Of a stretch of 64,000 bases of DNA, positions 21,214 through 33,029 are shown in pieces. The DNA is from Ascochyta rabiei. Taxonomy: Eukaryota; Ascomycota; Dothideomycetes; Pleosporales; Didymellaceae. A program made the translations under genes and the position numbers. The first letter of the stretch is position 1. Each line of letters starts with the position of its first letter. Below the pieces are notes generated by a model. That model was not told where the DNA came from. It worked only from the letters and a program-made list of their open reading frames with translations, and searched no databases. The stretch covers positions 171,501 to 235,500 of the forward strand of contig NC_082408.1 of the NCBI RefSeq assembly GCF_004011695.2, written 5' to 3'.

Positions 21214-21967
21214 CAAGGCTCTCTGGAATGGCGGCGGGCAACAAGAGCAGCGCCAGCGTGACACCCCACAGCGCGGCAACAGCAGGCGAGGCGGTAGGGG
21301 CCCTGCAACGCGCGGTGCCTGGACCAGCAGGCTTCTGAGCAGACGAGCAGACGACGAGCGAGTGCGCCGACACTCGACCCGCCCGCTCGCCCGTCCACAT
21401 GTCCGTCAGTCCGTCAGTCCGTCATGGGCCCCTTTCCCTCTCACGCGTCTTGGCGGGAGGGCGCCGCTGGAAGCTCGAAGCGCTAACTGCAGCGGGCCTG
21501 GAGCGTCGACGAATGGCACTGGCGCACTGGCCCGCCCGGTGCCGCTGCATGCCACCGCGAAGCTCGCCGTCGCCCTGTGGAGCGCGCGCCCTGGACAAGG
21601 CCTGATCATCTGATGTGCTGTGCGCTGTGTGGACAGCCCGCCGATCACGTCGAGTCCAGCGCCTGTGTGCTGTGTGATGATTAGATGATTACTCTACCAA
21701 CTTGACTAGCATGCCGTCCAAGTCCAAACTGGCTCCCTCCCTCTGCCAACTCGGCCACCTCTGCCAAACCTGCCAAACCTGCCAGGCCTGCCGAACCGCC
21801 ACCCGCCACCCGCCTAGCATTGCCGCCCGTTTGCTGCTTTGTGCAAAGCACCCACACCCTAGTCAAGCGCCGAGCTTGACCATCGAGACCGGCTGCCCTG
21901 CCACGCCAACGGCGCACACGGTGATCCTTGCACTTCCGCCTGGACCCATCCTCATTTCCACGTCAAA

Positions 21968-22100
21968 GGCTAGACATCATCATTGCCGTGTCAAGGCCGT
22001 TCATCTTCAAGAGGCTAGACATCATCATTGCCGTGTCAAGGCCGTTCATCTTCAACAAGGCAATCATCCTTGCCGTGTCAAGGCCGTTCAATCTCAAGAA
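21968..22100 (+). repeat. Three direct repeats of ~45 bp
   Basis: Copies begin at 21968, 22013 and about 22058. Copies 1 and 2 (GGCTAGACATCATCATTGCC ...) are nearly identical; copy 3 is diverged (GGCAATCATCCTTGCC) but shares GTGTCAAGGCCGTTCA. They lie just beyond the YNG2 stop codon, in its 3' untranslated or downstream region. Confidence 0.85.
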
Positions 22101-22119
22101 CCCATCTGCCAATACATCG

Positions 22120-23430
22120 CTACCGCACCCGCTTGATCTTCTGCGCCGGCTGCTTCTTGCACTCCGGGCACAACCAGTCCCCCACAGGCTCCTCCTTGAT
22201 CCCCACGCATTCCCAGTGGAACCACTGATACTGGCAGTGGTCGTTGTCGCACGCCACCATGTCGCCGAAGCTCACCCGTTGGCAGAAGCAGTACTTGGTG
22301 TCGTCAGACTCCTCCTCGTCAGCCTCGCCAGCAACACCAGACATTTCCTCGTCCTCGGTCCCTGCGTCGCTCGCCACGCTCTCGTCTTCGGCTGTCGTCG
22401 AGGGAGACGCCCTCGACCCACCCTTGCGCCGCTTCTTATGAACTCCAGCCTTGGCAGTCAGCGCGGCCTTGCGCAACGGTTGTTGCGGCTTGGCCTTCTT
22501 GACCGTGAGAGCGTGCCGTGGTCCTACGCTTCCTGCCCGTGACCCCGGAGTCGATGGCTTGGGCGTCCCAGGGCCTATAGACCCTTGTCGGCCAAGTGAA
22601 GAGCTGGCCGCTGGCAGAGGCCCAATGCTACCTGTCGGCCGCCGCCGCTTGCTATCGCTTCCTGCCGACGTTTCTCGTTCCGACCGAGCGCTTGCTTGAA
22701 TCCCACTCTGCGCATTCGTGAGCCTCTGCTGGTTCAGCAGTGCTTGCGTCTGCATGTTCTGCATCGGCGCTGCTCTCCCATGGACGTTTGCGCTTGTGGC
22801 GTTTGTGATGCGCGCAATGGCTGCAGCCTGCGCAAGGTTAGGAGCACCACCGCCTTGGTTCCCAGACGCCGCGTGTAGTGGAGTGCTAGAACCTGTGTTC
22901 GAAGCCGAGAGAGGTGGTACGAGGTTCCCCGGCGACTCCTTCAACAAAGAAGGCATCTGCGGATCCGCCGGTATGGATCCATCGCTCTGAAGATCTCGCA
23001 ACTTGATATCCAGTCGCTTTACATGTCTGTCTAGCTGCAGCATCCTGTTAGCTAACTCTCGCTACTTTCACCACGGAACCTACGAGTGCGGCTGCTTTCT
23101 CCACCAGACCCATCTTTTCTTCTTGTAGTATCTGTGCACGCTCGTAATTCTGGATAACCACTTTGTTGTACGGCTCTTCTTTGGGGTTTACCACCAGGCT
23201 GCCGTTTAGTTTGATGAACTTCTGAAGACTGTTGTCGCGCTGGTTGATCGCCGTGCGCAGTTCTTGTATCTGCACATCTTTTGCCTGCACCTCCTCGTAG
23301 AGATGCGTTATTTCCGCAGGCAGGTTGGCCACTGATTGGTATTAGCACAGATTATAGCACCTCGAAGTACCTGCCTACCATCATGGACGAACTGCTCAAG
23401 AACGGTCGCGGCATCCTCGGCGATGGCCAT
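22120..23430 (-). CDS. YNG2: ING-family PHD-finger chromatin protein (Yng2-like)
   Basis: The protein has 404 residues in three exons: 23379-23430, 23084-23331 and 22120-23034, with 47- and 49-bp introns. It starts [18 protein letters not shown], the N-terminal ING helix, followed by [18 protein letters not shown] and a coiled-coil ING domain to about residue 120. A low-complexity basic linker with KKRRKGG follows. A C-terminal PHD finger at about 340-395 has the complete C4HC3 set ([36 protein letters not shown]), which reads H3K4me3. Family members are subunits of NuA4 (Yng2), NuA3 (Yng1) or Rpd3L (Pho23); the short basic tail (KIKRVR) and linker favour Yng2 but do not settle it. The second 3' splice site (GCTGCAG before CTAGAC) was chosen for phase. 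Confidence 0.88.
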
Positions 23431-24213
23431 GGTGAGGCTTTGCAGGCGAGCGGGCTAGATGGAGGAGATTACACTCTGCCTGCAGGTTCCTGCAACACAA
23501 AAAAGAACGCTGGGCTTGAAGAAGCAGCAGCCAGTTGCTGTTGGACCGGTGATAGTTGATGATTTGTTGATAGATTTTCCTGATGAAAGCGCAAGGTGCA
23601 ATGCAAGCGCAACAGGCAAGCGCACTATAGTCAGACCCAGCAATGTCCTCGCAAAGGTGTCTTTTGGCCTCGTAAACCTGATTCCAACTCTTGCTACAAG
23701 TGTCCAATTTACTTCTGTATAAGCTTATTGTGGTGCGTGAGTGTACTCGTCTTCGTGCATCCAGCCCTAACAAGCTAAGCCAGGGACATGCTGAATTAGC
23801 GCATCACGTGCGCTTTGCTGGAGCCCTAGCGCGCCCAATCAGACGACGATGGCTTCTCCACCTCTACATTCCATTCACAAGCTACCGAAGCGAAAGACGA
23901 AGCTTCTGGAAGACGAAGACGAAGAAAGCACACTTACGAAGACCGCTGGTTGAGCCAGGCTGTGCCTCTGAAACATCGGTGAGCGCGCGGCAAGACTGCG
24001 AAAAGCAGATTCTCGATATCCTGCAGCAAAGCCCACCCAGTCAGGTAATTCGCGCTTACCCGTGAAACTCTGAATCCTAACGTTGAATCAGCCAGGTGCT
24101 GCTTGTGAAAACATCTCGACATCGCTCAACGTTGGATCTGTGAATATACTCAATCCATCGAGGTTTGGACGTCATTTGTCTTGGACGATCCAGTTCAAGG
24201 CAAAGCCGCCATC
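23431..24213. promoter_or_regulatory. Divergent YNG2/HOS2 promoter region
   Basis: 783 bp between two divergent start codons. It contains a CACGTG at 23805-23810 inside GCATCACGTGCG. Short frames here have no recognisable motif; the part next to HOS2 (24060-24210) may contain an unrecognised 5' exon. Confidence 0.45.
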
Positions 24214-25799
24214 ATGCGCGTGTCTGGATATTCCATGTCGAACGGGCCGTCCAACAATATCGTCGAGGAGTATCTCTCGCCCGTCAACGATGTTTTCACA
24301 GGAGACTTCCAGGATTTCAAGCGCCTTACTGACCCAGAGAAGCAAGAGGTAATTGCGAGAGAAGCTGAAGACTATGGACTGGAGAAGCCGCTGGGTTGGA
24401 ACGTTTCCTTCCATTACAACCCACATGTCGAATACCACCACTTCGGAAGCTCGCATCCAATGAAACCTTGGCGTTTGACTTTGACTAAGCAGCTTGTTCT
24501 GTCGTATGGGCTCGAGTACACAATGGATCTCTACGAACCGCGTCCAGCAAGCTACGATGAGCTAGCTATCTTCCACGACCGCGAGTATCTGTCATATCTC
24601 AGCGAGTAAGTCGCAGAATCCAACTGCATGTACAGGTACACGAGATCACTTTGTTGATTACATGCAGAATCACACCACAGAACGCCAAGCCTGACGATAA
24701 TCAGTACATAGCTTATGGCTTTGGTGGCGACTCGAACGATTGCCCAGTCTTCGATGGATTGTGGAACTATGTCTCCCTTTACACCGGCGCATCTATGAGT
24801 GCAGCGTGGAATCTGCTGAACAAGCAATCTGACATAGCTATCAACTGGTCCGGCGGTCTGCACCATGCGAAGAAAAATCTAGCATCTGGGTTTTGCTACG
24901 TCAACGACATCGTCATTGCCATTCAGCTGCTACTAACCCAGCATCAACGCGTTCTTTACATCGACATCGACGTCCACCACGGCGACGGCGTCGAGCAAGC
25001 CTTCGAATCAACTGATCGTGTGTTTACTCTTTCATTCCACAAGTACGGCATCGATAGACACGGGTGGCCTTTCTTTCCCGGAACTGGTAACATCGACGAG
25101 ATGGGTCCCAAAGATCCAGCCAACCGCGGCAAAGCACACAGTCTGAACATTCCCATCGACGATGGCATCGATGACGACCAATACAAATGGTTGTTCAGGA
25201 CCGTGGCCAGCAAGGTTGTCGAGAAATACAATCCTCAAGCGATTGTCCTACAGTCGGGTGCCGACTCGCTTGGCGGAGATCGCCTTGGTCGGTTCAATCT
25301 CAATATCAAGGCACATGGCTTCTGCATCGAAACAGTCAAGTCCTTCGGCCGCCCTCTCGTTCTCATTGGAGGTGGAGGGTACACTCCTCGCAACGTTGCC
25401 CGAACTTGGTGTCACGAAACAGCGGTTTGTGTTGGCACAGAGCTGCACAACGATCTGCCAACACACATCCCCTACCTACAGGCATTCCAGGGCGAGGAGA
25501 ACGGTGGCGGCATACTGTACCCCGACCTGCACAACACCAAGCGACACGATAATCTGAACACAACGCCACGGCTGCAGAAGCTCGTCGAACAAGCCATGGA
25601 AAATCTACGTTACATGGAGGGTGCACCCAGTGTGGTGGTCAACACCAAGGGTATCACGGAGGAGCAGATCATGAAGATTCGAGAACAAGTTGAGCAGGAG
25701 CTGGCGGACGAGGAGGAGGACAGGCAATATTCCCTGACTGCGGAGAAGACTCGACGAACGCGAGAGAGGAACGTTGGAGGCAGAAACGAGCGTCGCTAG
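24214..25799 (+). CDS. HOS2: Class I histone deacetylase, Hos2 type
   Basis: The protein has 507 residues in exons 24214-24605 and 24668-25799, with a 62-bp intron (GTAAGT...TGCAG) that rebuilds a Glu codon. The frame is open to a TTG at 24181; I use the first ATG. The Zn-dependent deacetylase domain covers residues ~60-400: [44 protein letters not shown] (catalytic His pair), [13 protein letters not shown] and LQSGADSLGGDRLG (Zn-binding Asp/His/Asp) and GGGGYTPRNVARTW with the catalytic Tyr. The acidic, charged C-terminus is unconserved. Hos2 (Aspergillus HosA) is the catalytic subunit of the Set3 complex, acting on H3/H4 acetyl-lysine in transcribed regions. The choice of Hos2 over Rpd3 rests on overall resemblance and on the clear Rpd3 orthologue at the right edge. 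Confidence 0.9.
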
Positions 25800-26923
25800 A
25801 GCATACCTATTGCCTCCAAACCACCGCCTTGTGAGTAGTAGGCTGTACCATTGGATAACCCAGCACTGGCGTTGAGGACTAGGCGTTGGAAGGAATCTAG
25901 TAAAGCGAAATGTCACTGTCTCGATACCCTGTCGCAGGAATAGACATCTATTCATGACGAACGCCTGCAATCGGCATACGACGTTTGCGGCCTGAGACGT
26001 GCATCCTGAGCGACGTGAAGCTAGAACCAGCTCGGGCCGTTCGATCTATGGGATGAAGACGTCAACGTCGTTTGCCGAAGAATTCCGTGACCTACCCCAC
26101 AAAGCTTGGCCATGGGCCACAGTCGTCTAGGTAGACCCATCGTTTGGTTAAATGTCGGTGTTCGGACATGGCGCGCTTTCGGTTTCGGACTAGACGCAAC
26201 CCGACTCCGTTTCGTCTGCCTGTACTCACTCACACAAGTCCTGTAGAGGTCTTCAGCGTGGACTGATCAAGTCTGTAGAAGACAAGAAAATACTTTACGA
26301 GACCGCGAGTTTTCTCGTGAGGTTGTGTAGAAGTACCACCTGGCCCTGTTCGCACTGTACAAAGCCGCCAGACATGTCTCTGTGCACGATACGATAGCAG
26401 CTTACGCTGTAGGTGATGCGTGGACAGGCTTTGCATTGCTCCGCGCCCGGTTGCGATTGAAACCGTTACCAGCAAACGGAGGCTCAGTGGGGGGCCTTGC
26501 AGCGATGACTCAGGCCTGCCTTCTCGCGCTGCATCGATAGAGTCTGCGATACGATCGACCATACTCATCAGGGACGCAGTTCTGACCTCCATGACGCGGT
26601 CCGCCTTGCTGGGTTTAAGGCAGGCGTGTGTGTCCCCGTCAAGCAAAAGCGAACCGATGCAGCCGTGTCAGACTGAGCAGAACGCTTCGTCACAATCTCC
26701 AGCCCTTTCTGTTCCAGCCCTTCAGCCCTTCTTATTGACTTACTGTTCCCTCTAGCCGCATTACCAATCCCCACTGGGGACGTTAGCGGGCAATATCAAG
26801 CATCGGTGCTTTGCATCCACCGACAGGGTCTTCGAGATCATCACGCGCCTTGTCAGCCGGTATTGAGAGGTCCATGCAAATCTCACTGGAAATCATAGAC
26901 GAAGACCTCACACATGCACAAGC
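25800..26923. other. Intergenic region, no gene recognised
   Basis: 1.1 kb between HOS2 and the C6 regulator. The longest frame is 138 codons (minus, 26230-26646), without motifs. It probably holds the HOS2 3' end and the promoter of the regulator. Confidence 0.4.
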
Positions 26924-29628
26924 ATGTTTGACGAACAAGCACACAGCGCAAACGCGTCCGACCGCGTACACAAGACCGGCAGCCTGGGTGGAGGTTCCCC
27001 AGCACCGAACCCCCGCTCCTGCACTACATGCAGGAAGCGCAAGGTCAAATGCGACAAGAAACAGCCATGTTCCAACTGCGCAAGGGCGAAAACTGAATGC
27101 GTCTTCCCTGGACCTGGACGCGCGCCACGAAAGAGCAGGAAGCCGCCTGATGCAGAGCTCTTGGAGAGGTTACGGCGCTTGGAGGGCGTGGTGCAGAATC
27201 TCAATGCGCAAGTCGAAGAGCACGAGCAAGAGGCTGCGGAGCGTGAGCGCGACGGTAGCAGTCGACAAGGCAGCATAAGTGAATGTTTCCCTGGTGGCCC
27301 AAACGGTAGCAGCAGCTCCAAAGATAGCCCGTCAGTAGCAGTGGATGACAGCGTCGAAGGGCTTGAGAGTCGTTTCGGCAGGCTTGTCGTCGAGAAAGGC
27401 AGGAGTCGCTACATCAACAACTCTTTCTGGGCGAGTCTGAACAATGAAGTGGAGGATCTCAAAGCCGTCCTTATTGAGCCATCCGACGATGAGGAAGATG
27501 CCAACTCGCCAGAATCATCCGAGCCACCAGGTCAACACCAGGGGTTTATTTTCGGCCTGAGCTCCACCAATGTCGACATGCGAGCACTGCATCCCACGCC
27601 CGAAGTCGCACGGCAATTTTGGGGAGCGTACAAGGAGAGGGTCGAACCGTTAGTCAAGGTACTGCACGTCCCAACTTTCGAGCAGACTTTCAGCGACGCC
27701 CTCGCATATCCCGAGAAAGTCGGCAAAGGACTAGAATCGTTACTCTTCGCCATATACTACGGCGCCGTCACCAGCACAATCGCAGAAGAGTGCCTAGAGC
27801 GCTGGGGCGAAGAAAGGTCGTCATTGCTGAACAGATACCGATTTGCGCTGGAGCAGGCGCTCGCCAGAGCCAACTTCCTCTACTGCGACGAGATTGTCAT
27901 CCTCCAGGCGTTTGTGATCTTTCTCATTCTCCTGCGCAGAAACGATGATGCCCGGAAGATCTGGACACTAACTGGCCTAGTTGTGCGCATTGCACAGACA
28001 CTCGGTATACACAGGGATGGCAGCCACTTCGGCCTTGCGCCGTTTCAGATCGAGATGCGTAGGAGGCTCTGGTGGCAAGTCTGCGTCCTGGATGCCAGGT
28101 CGTCGGAAGATCATGGCTGTGATCCTACCATCGTCGAGGCGCAGTTCGACGCCAAGATGGTACGTATCATCACCATACATGTACTGCATTTCACTGACAA
28201 ACACGACAGCCACTGAACGTCAACGACACCGATCTTCATCCCGATATGACCGAGTTTCCGGAAGAACGTACGGGTTTTACCGATATGACGTTTAGTCTGA
28301 TTCGTTTTGAAGTTGCCAACATCTTCCGTCGCATTTTTTATATCCCCCCAGGCCCTGTGAGGTGTAATGCGCTGTATGCCAACATGTCCATTGCCGATAA
28401 GGAGAAGTGGATTACAGAATGTCACCAACGAATGGAAGAGAAGTATTTAAAGGATTGTGACATGTCAATCCCACTGTGTTGGGTGACTGCGACGATATCA
28501 CGACTCATCATGAGCAAGATGTGGCTGGTCGTATATCACCCGCATCAACGGAAAGACGGAGGCGCATCTCTGCCGCAGGAGAAAAAAGACAAGCTATTCA
28601 TCACCTCGCTCGAAAACGTCGAATACTCCATACTCCTTGAGACCGAGGCTCGGACCATGAAGTGGGGCTGGCTCTTCCGGACTTATGTGCAGTGGCATGC
28701 CATTGCTTTCTTGCTATCTGAGCTTTGCGTGCGCACCAAAGGTGAGGCAGTAGAACGTGCATGGCGTGCCCTGGAAGCCACGGCTGGACGATGGTGGTTC
28801 CCACTCAATGACGCCTCGCCATACCGCAAAGGCCAGCAAGGATGCTTGTGGAAACCTCTTCGGAAACTTCTGGCCAAAGCCAGAGCAGCAAGAGAGAGAG
28901 AGGTTCGGCTAGAGCTAGCAAGTCAAGCGCTCAAAAAAGGTCAAATGCTTGACAACAACTTTGCCTGGGTTGCGTCAGATGTGTCTGCTCCCATCAGCAA
29001 CGATCAGCCGAGTCCAGAAAATCTGGACAGACTGCTCAGACCCACTGCACCCAAGCTCGGCGAAGGGTTGATCCATGTCTCGTCAGCGTCCGAAAGATAT
29101 GGCAGTCTCAATACAAGCCGGCCCGTGACAGACGTTGTAGGTGAAGATTTTGGACAACGCGAAATATTCATTCAAAGATCGAATGGCCTTGGAAGCCAGA
29201 CAGCCAGCCCCGGACAACACTTCCATGACCTGGCCAACCTTGGGCTCGACAACGTCCTTCAAGATGTCATGGAAGACCAAGACTTCTCGGCTCTCAGCAC
29301 CCTCTCATACGCTCAGGGCTTGCAACAATCGACGCAAGCAACGCAATCTGGCTTTTCGGGCACTCAGCCGGCAATGGCTAGTGCGGTCAATTCAATGTCG
29401 AGTGTGTACGCACCAGGTCAAAACTTCTTCACAAACTTGAACTTCGACAATCTGGCACCAACCGACGCCGCCAACGGACAAAGCAACGACTCTCCCATTA
29501 TGGATGGTGGTAACATGGACTGGCAAGTCTGGGATGACATGGTCACCCAGTACGGCATTGAAGGTCAAATAGCCAACAATGCCAACGCCACAGAGCTCGG
29601 GCACATGGGTCTGATGCACTTTTTGTAG
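26924..29628 (+). CDS. Zn(II)2Cys6 transcription factor with fungal-specific regulatory domain
   Basis: The protein has 884 residues in exons 26924-28159 and 28210-29628, with a 50-bp phase-0 intron (GTACGT...GACAG). The binuclear cluster is perfect: Cys33-x2-Cys36-x6-Cys43-x5-Cys49-x2-Cys52-x6-Cys59. A basic linker and a coiled-coil dimerisation helix follow (ELLERLRRLEGVVQNLNAQVEEHEQ). A middle fungal-specific domain (~230-560) contains GLVVRIAQTLGIHRDGSHFGLAPFQIEMRRRLWWQVCVLDAR, the most conserved block of the family. The C-terminal ~200 residues are Ser/Asn/Gln-rich, activation-domain-like. Target genes are not deducible; no cluster of pathway genes adjoins it. Confidence 0.93.
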
Positions 29629-30409
29629 GATTGCGTACATTTGTACAACATTGCACGTTTTAATGAGGCGTACGCAGCGAACTAACTCGACTCTTCGGCT
29701 CAAAGAAGCCATGATACCCATGAATCCTCATCTGCTGTACAGTACTTTGTAGTATAGAAGAACAAAGCAGCTACTATTTTCTAGTGTCGACCCCGTGATG
29801 TCTGAACAGTAGCCACAGCCAAACCAAAGACAATCACGGCACCGCCCGGACGCCCAGAAGCCATTCGTTCTTCCACGAATACCATCTTTCTCCACAGTCT
29901 GCATACGTTGCGATGTGCCACCGGGATCCCGCCGGCTATATGCAAGACGGATGGAAGAGGGCAAGGCGCGCCACGTGGAAGGGCTGATTAGATGGCGTGC
30001 CAATAACCTTATCATCACCCTTCATTGCCCATTCCAACACGGTTGCGTACACAACACCGTATCAGAGTAGCGGGGAAGAGGGAAAGCAATGCAGCGGGGA
30101 TGGATGCCTCCAACGGCTCCAACCAGCCGATGTACGATTGGCCCATGCATGCATGCATTCATTCACATGCAGTTGGGCTTACCGCTCCTTTTCTTGGATG
30201 ATCCCCGGGCCGGCTTGATCCACGCCCTGATCGCGCGCGTTTAGATGGTGATATGCGTCGATATTAGAGCACCGTGGCTCCGCCTCTGCTCTGGCGTGCG
30301 TCCGCACCCTGACACACCCGCGTAGCATCAACCTGAGCGCTGCACTCGTCACACTGGAGAGGTACGGGGGAGCTAAGGATCAATCGCGCTGCACGCACGA
30401 CACGGAGCC
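29629..30409. other. Intergenic region, no gene recognised
   Basis: 780 bp between two plus-strand genes. Contains GCATGCATGCATTC near 30146-30160 and no supported coding sequence; it likely includes the promoter of the dehydrogenase. Confidence 0.4.
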
Positions 30410-31600
30410 ATGGCTGGCACGGCGTCCACACATGGAGATGTCACGCAAGACCTGACGCCAAACATCACGACACCGTCTGTGTCGGCGACGTCGACGACGT
30501 CGGAATCGAAGCCTACCTTGCTGCATCTCGGTGATGACATTCGCTGGAATCACGACCTGTACCGCGAACTGGCGCGGAAATTCAACATTGTCAGAACCTA
30601 CTCCACTGGACGCGATGACTTCAAGCGCGCATTGCAAGAGAGGAAATGGGGCGACTTCGTGGGCATGTACCGTCCGTTCTGGAACACGGGCGGCGAAATG
30701 GGAAACTGGGATGCCGAGCTAATGTACTGCTGCTCCCTCTTTCCATCGAACCCCCAACGTCCGCATAGGAGCTAACGACACCCCAGCGCCCTGCTGCCCG
30801 CCTCGTGCAAGCTCTTCGCCTCGGCCGGCGCCGGCTTCGACTGGGTCGACACCCGAGCGCTCGCCGAGCGCGGCGTCGTGTACTGCAACAGCGCATCCGC
30901 GTGCACCGAGTCGGTCGCCGACGCGGCCGTCTTCCTCATCTTGTCCGTGTATCGCAGCTTCGCGTGGAGCTTTTTGGCGGCCCGCTCTTGCGACCCGGCG
31001 CGCTTCCATGACGCGAATAGCAACATCGCGGCTGTGACGCATAATCCGAATGGCTCGACGCTGGGGATCGTGGGTCTCGGCAGGATTGGGTACAGGATTG
31101 CGCAGAAAGCGAAGGCGTTTGAGATGAAGGTGCTGTATCACGACGTGGTGAGGATGGAGGAGAGGGAGAGGGAAGTTGGTGCCGAGTTCTGCGCGACGCT
31201 CGAGGAGATGTTGGGGAGGAGCGATTGTGTACTTCTGGCCACACCGTTCAGTGGGGATGTCTTGCTGGGCGGGAAAGAGTTTGGACAGTTCAAGAGAGGT
31301 GCGCGGTTGGTAAATATTGCAAGGGGGAAGTTGGTGGATGAGGATGCCTTGGTGAGAGCGCTAGATGATGAGGTTGTGAGTGCGGCGGGTCTGGATGTGC
31401 ATGCCGATGAGCCGCATGTGCACAAAGAGCTTGCATCGAGACGAAACGTGATGATGCTGAGCCACACGGCCGGTGCCAGTGTTGAGAGTCATGTTGGATT
31501 TGAAAGGCTGGGGATGGTGAACTTGTTAGGGTGGTTGGAGAAGGGGGAGTCTGGGTTGGTGAGCCCAGTGAATTTGCAGTGGTTGAAGAGGGACGTGTGA
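30410..31600 (+). CDS. D-isomer-specific 2-hydroxyacid dehydrogenase (glyoxylate/hydroxypyruvate reductase-like)
   Basis: The protein has 375 residues in exons 30410-30723 and 30787-31600; the 63-bp intron (GTACTG, GCTAACG, CCCAG) rebuilds an Ile codon. The catalytic domain starts at about residue 35 (PTLLHLGDDIRWN). The NAD(P)-binding Rossmann motif is LGIVGLGRIGYRIAQKAKAF. The catalytic triad is visible as Arg in VNIARGKLVDEDAL, Glu in DVHADEPHVH and His in MLSHTAGASV. The family reduces 2-keto acids such as glyoxylate, hydroxypyruvate or pyruvate with NAD(P)H; the exact substrate cannot be read from sequence. It is convergent with the next gene, with 66 bp between stops. Confidence 0.92.
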
Positions 31601-31666
31601 AATTGTGCAAGAGATGAGACAAGATCGGAGCTTCAACAAACTGTTTTGACGTATATCAGTAGGCGT

Positions 31667-32740
31667 CTAGTGAAAAAAATCTTGGCCAACCAACTCCTCG
31701 CTGAGATGCCACAACTTCTCAACGTCTGCTGCATTTGTAGCGGTTGGTTGCAAGTCATCAGAAAGGTTGCCATTTTCGAGGTATACTCCATTGTATGCTA
31801 TCTCCTATGTTAGCGTGATAACAGTGATATGTGACAGACATACCATCGAGCCTGGGATCAAAAGCCGCAACCACATGCGTAGCGCTACACTCATCCAAAC
31901 TCTTTACGTCAAGCTCGCGATCCCAACCAATCTTCTTATCTTTCGCCGCTGGTGCTTGCGTCAGTCCGATCTACTGTCAAATCTCATGTGCAGCATACCT
32001 AGCGATGCCAAATCCTCGTCCCCCAGGCCTTGCGGCGCCAGACTTGTGCCAAATGCTACACCAGGATGCAGACTATAAGTCTTCAACCCCTTGGATCCGA
32101 GCTTTTCAGCAAGTGCTCGTGAAAACAATATGTTAGCTGTCTTGCTTTGCCCATACGCCTCCCACTGTTCGTACACCTTCCCGTCCTGGAAGTTCCAATC
32201 GTCGAACCTCACGCCGCCAAAGCGATGACCATCGCTGGCCACATTAACGATGCGCGGATTGGGAGAGGCCAGGATCTTGGGCATGAGAAGGTTTGTGAAG
32301 AGGAAGTGCCCGATGTGGTTGCTGCCAAATTGAAGTTCGATGCCTTCTTGAGTCGTCTTGTACGGGCCTGCCATCACACCGGCGGAGTTCACGAGGACGT
32401 CGATGTGTTGTACATCATCCCACCCCAGCACATTTTCGGCTGCCTGTCGTACCTCTTTTTGGCTCGCAAGATCGAGCTCCAGGACTTTTATTTCTACACC
32501 TGAACTCTTCGTGTTCGACTTGATCTTGTCGACGGTGGCCTGGACCTTCTGTGCTGATCGGCCTGCAAGGATGAGCAAGCGAGGTTCATATTGCGCGATT
32601 GCCTCAACAAAGGTAGCGCCTAGACCGCCTTGAGTAACGCCGGTGGTGAGAACAATCTTCCCCGCGATGTAGGCTGCATTGTCAGCTGCAATGCTAGATG
32701 CAAGTGCGTTTTGACGGTTGTAAGGAAGTGGTGAAGACAT
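31667..32740 (-). CDS. Short-chain dehydrogenase/reductase (retinol dehydrogenase-like)
   Basis: The protein has 327 residues in three exons: 31999-32740, 31844-31954 and 31667-31797, with introns of 44 and 46 bp. Phases 1/1 join as LASL|APAAKDKKIGWDRELDV and PRLD|AYNGVYLENG. It has a classical Rossmann cofactor motif (TTGVTQGGLG, the TGxxxGxG pattern), the NSAG motif, and catalytic Tyr-x3-Lys in YGQSKTANILFSR. The C-terminal block AYNGVYLENG ... KLWHLSEELVG is shared by fungal proteins of the WWOX/retinol dehydrogenase-like SDR subgroup. It reduces or oxidises small carbonyl/alcohol substrates with NAD(P)(H); the substrate is unknown. Confidence 0.92.
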
Positions 32741-33029
32741 AATCGGCAGCGAGCGTTGTGGTGATGAGGAGGAGGAGATGAATGTCTAGTTCAGTTCGGA
32801 AAATAAGTTACAATCATGTACATCACGACATGCTGACAACTGTGTTCATAACTTCTTCTTTGGTCATTAAATCCGTCTTATGTCCGACGCGCCCGTGAGA
32901 TGGAAGACTAGTATCTGTCTGTTGCGGGCGACTGAAGTGTGCTTCTCCGTCACAACGTTTTCTTCTTTTTACTATGCCACAGACCTTTCGTAAGACATCA
33001 GATGCTCGAATTTTCCAAGTTGGCAGCAC
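32741..33029. other. Intergenic, SDR promoter side
   Basis: No supported coding sequence. It marks the left edge of the decayed accessory stretch. Confidence 0.4.

Larger units (their letters stand above)
20785..22119. other. SPA2 upstream region and YNG2 3' flank, rich in simple repeats
   Basis: A 1.3-kb stretch without a credible gene. It contains CAA/CAG trinucleotide tracts (21057-21213), several short direct repeats (GTCCGTCAGTCC near 21402, CTGCCAAACCTGCC near 21760) and a 3 x 45-bp repeat (21968-22100). Long frames here are Asn, Gln, Thr or Cys homopolymers from the trinucleotide tract. Confidence 0.6.

Noticed and set aside
21041..21613. Long poly-Asn, poly-Thr and poly-Cys frames
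   Set aside because: They are translations of the CAA/CAG tract in different frames, with no flanking domain.
24181..24213. TTG start for HOS2 at 24181
   Set aside because: Not a plausible eukaryotic start; the first ATG is at 24214, although an upstream exon cannot be excluded.
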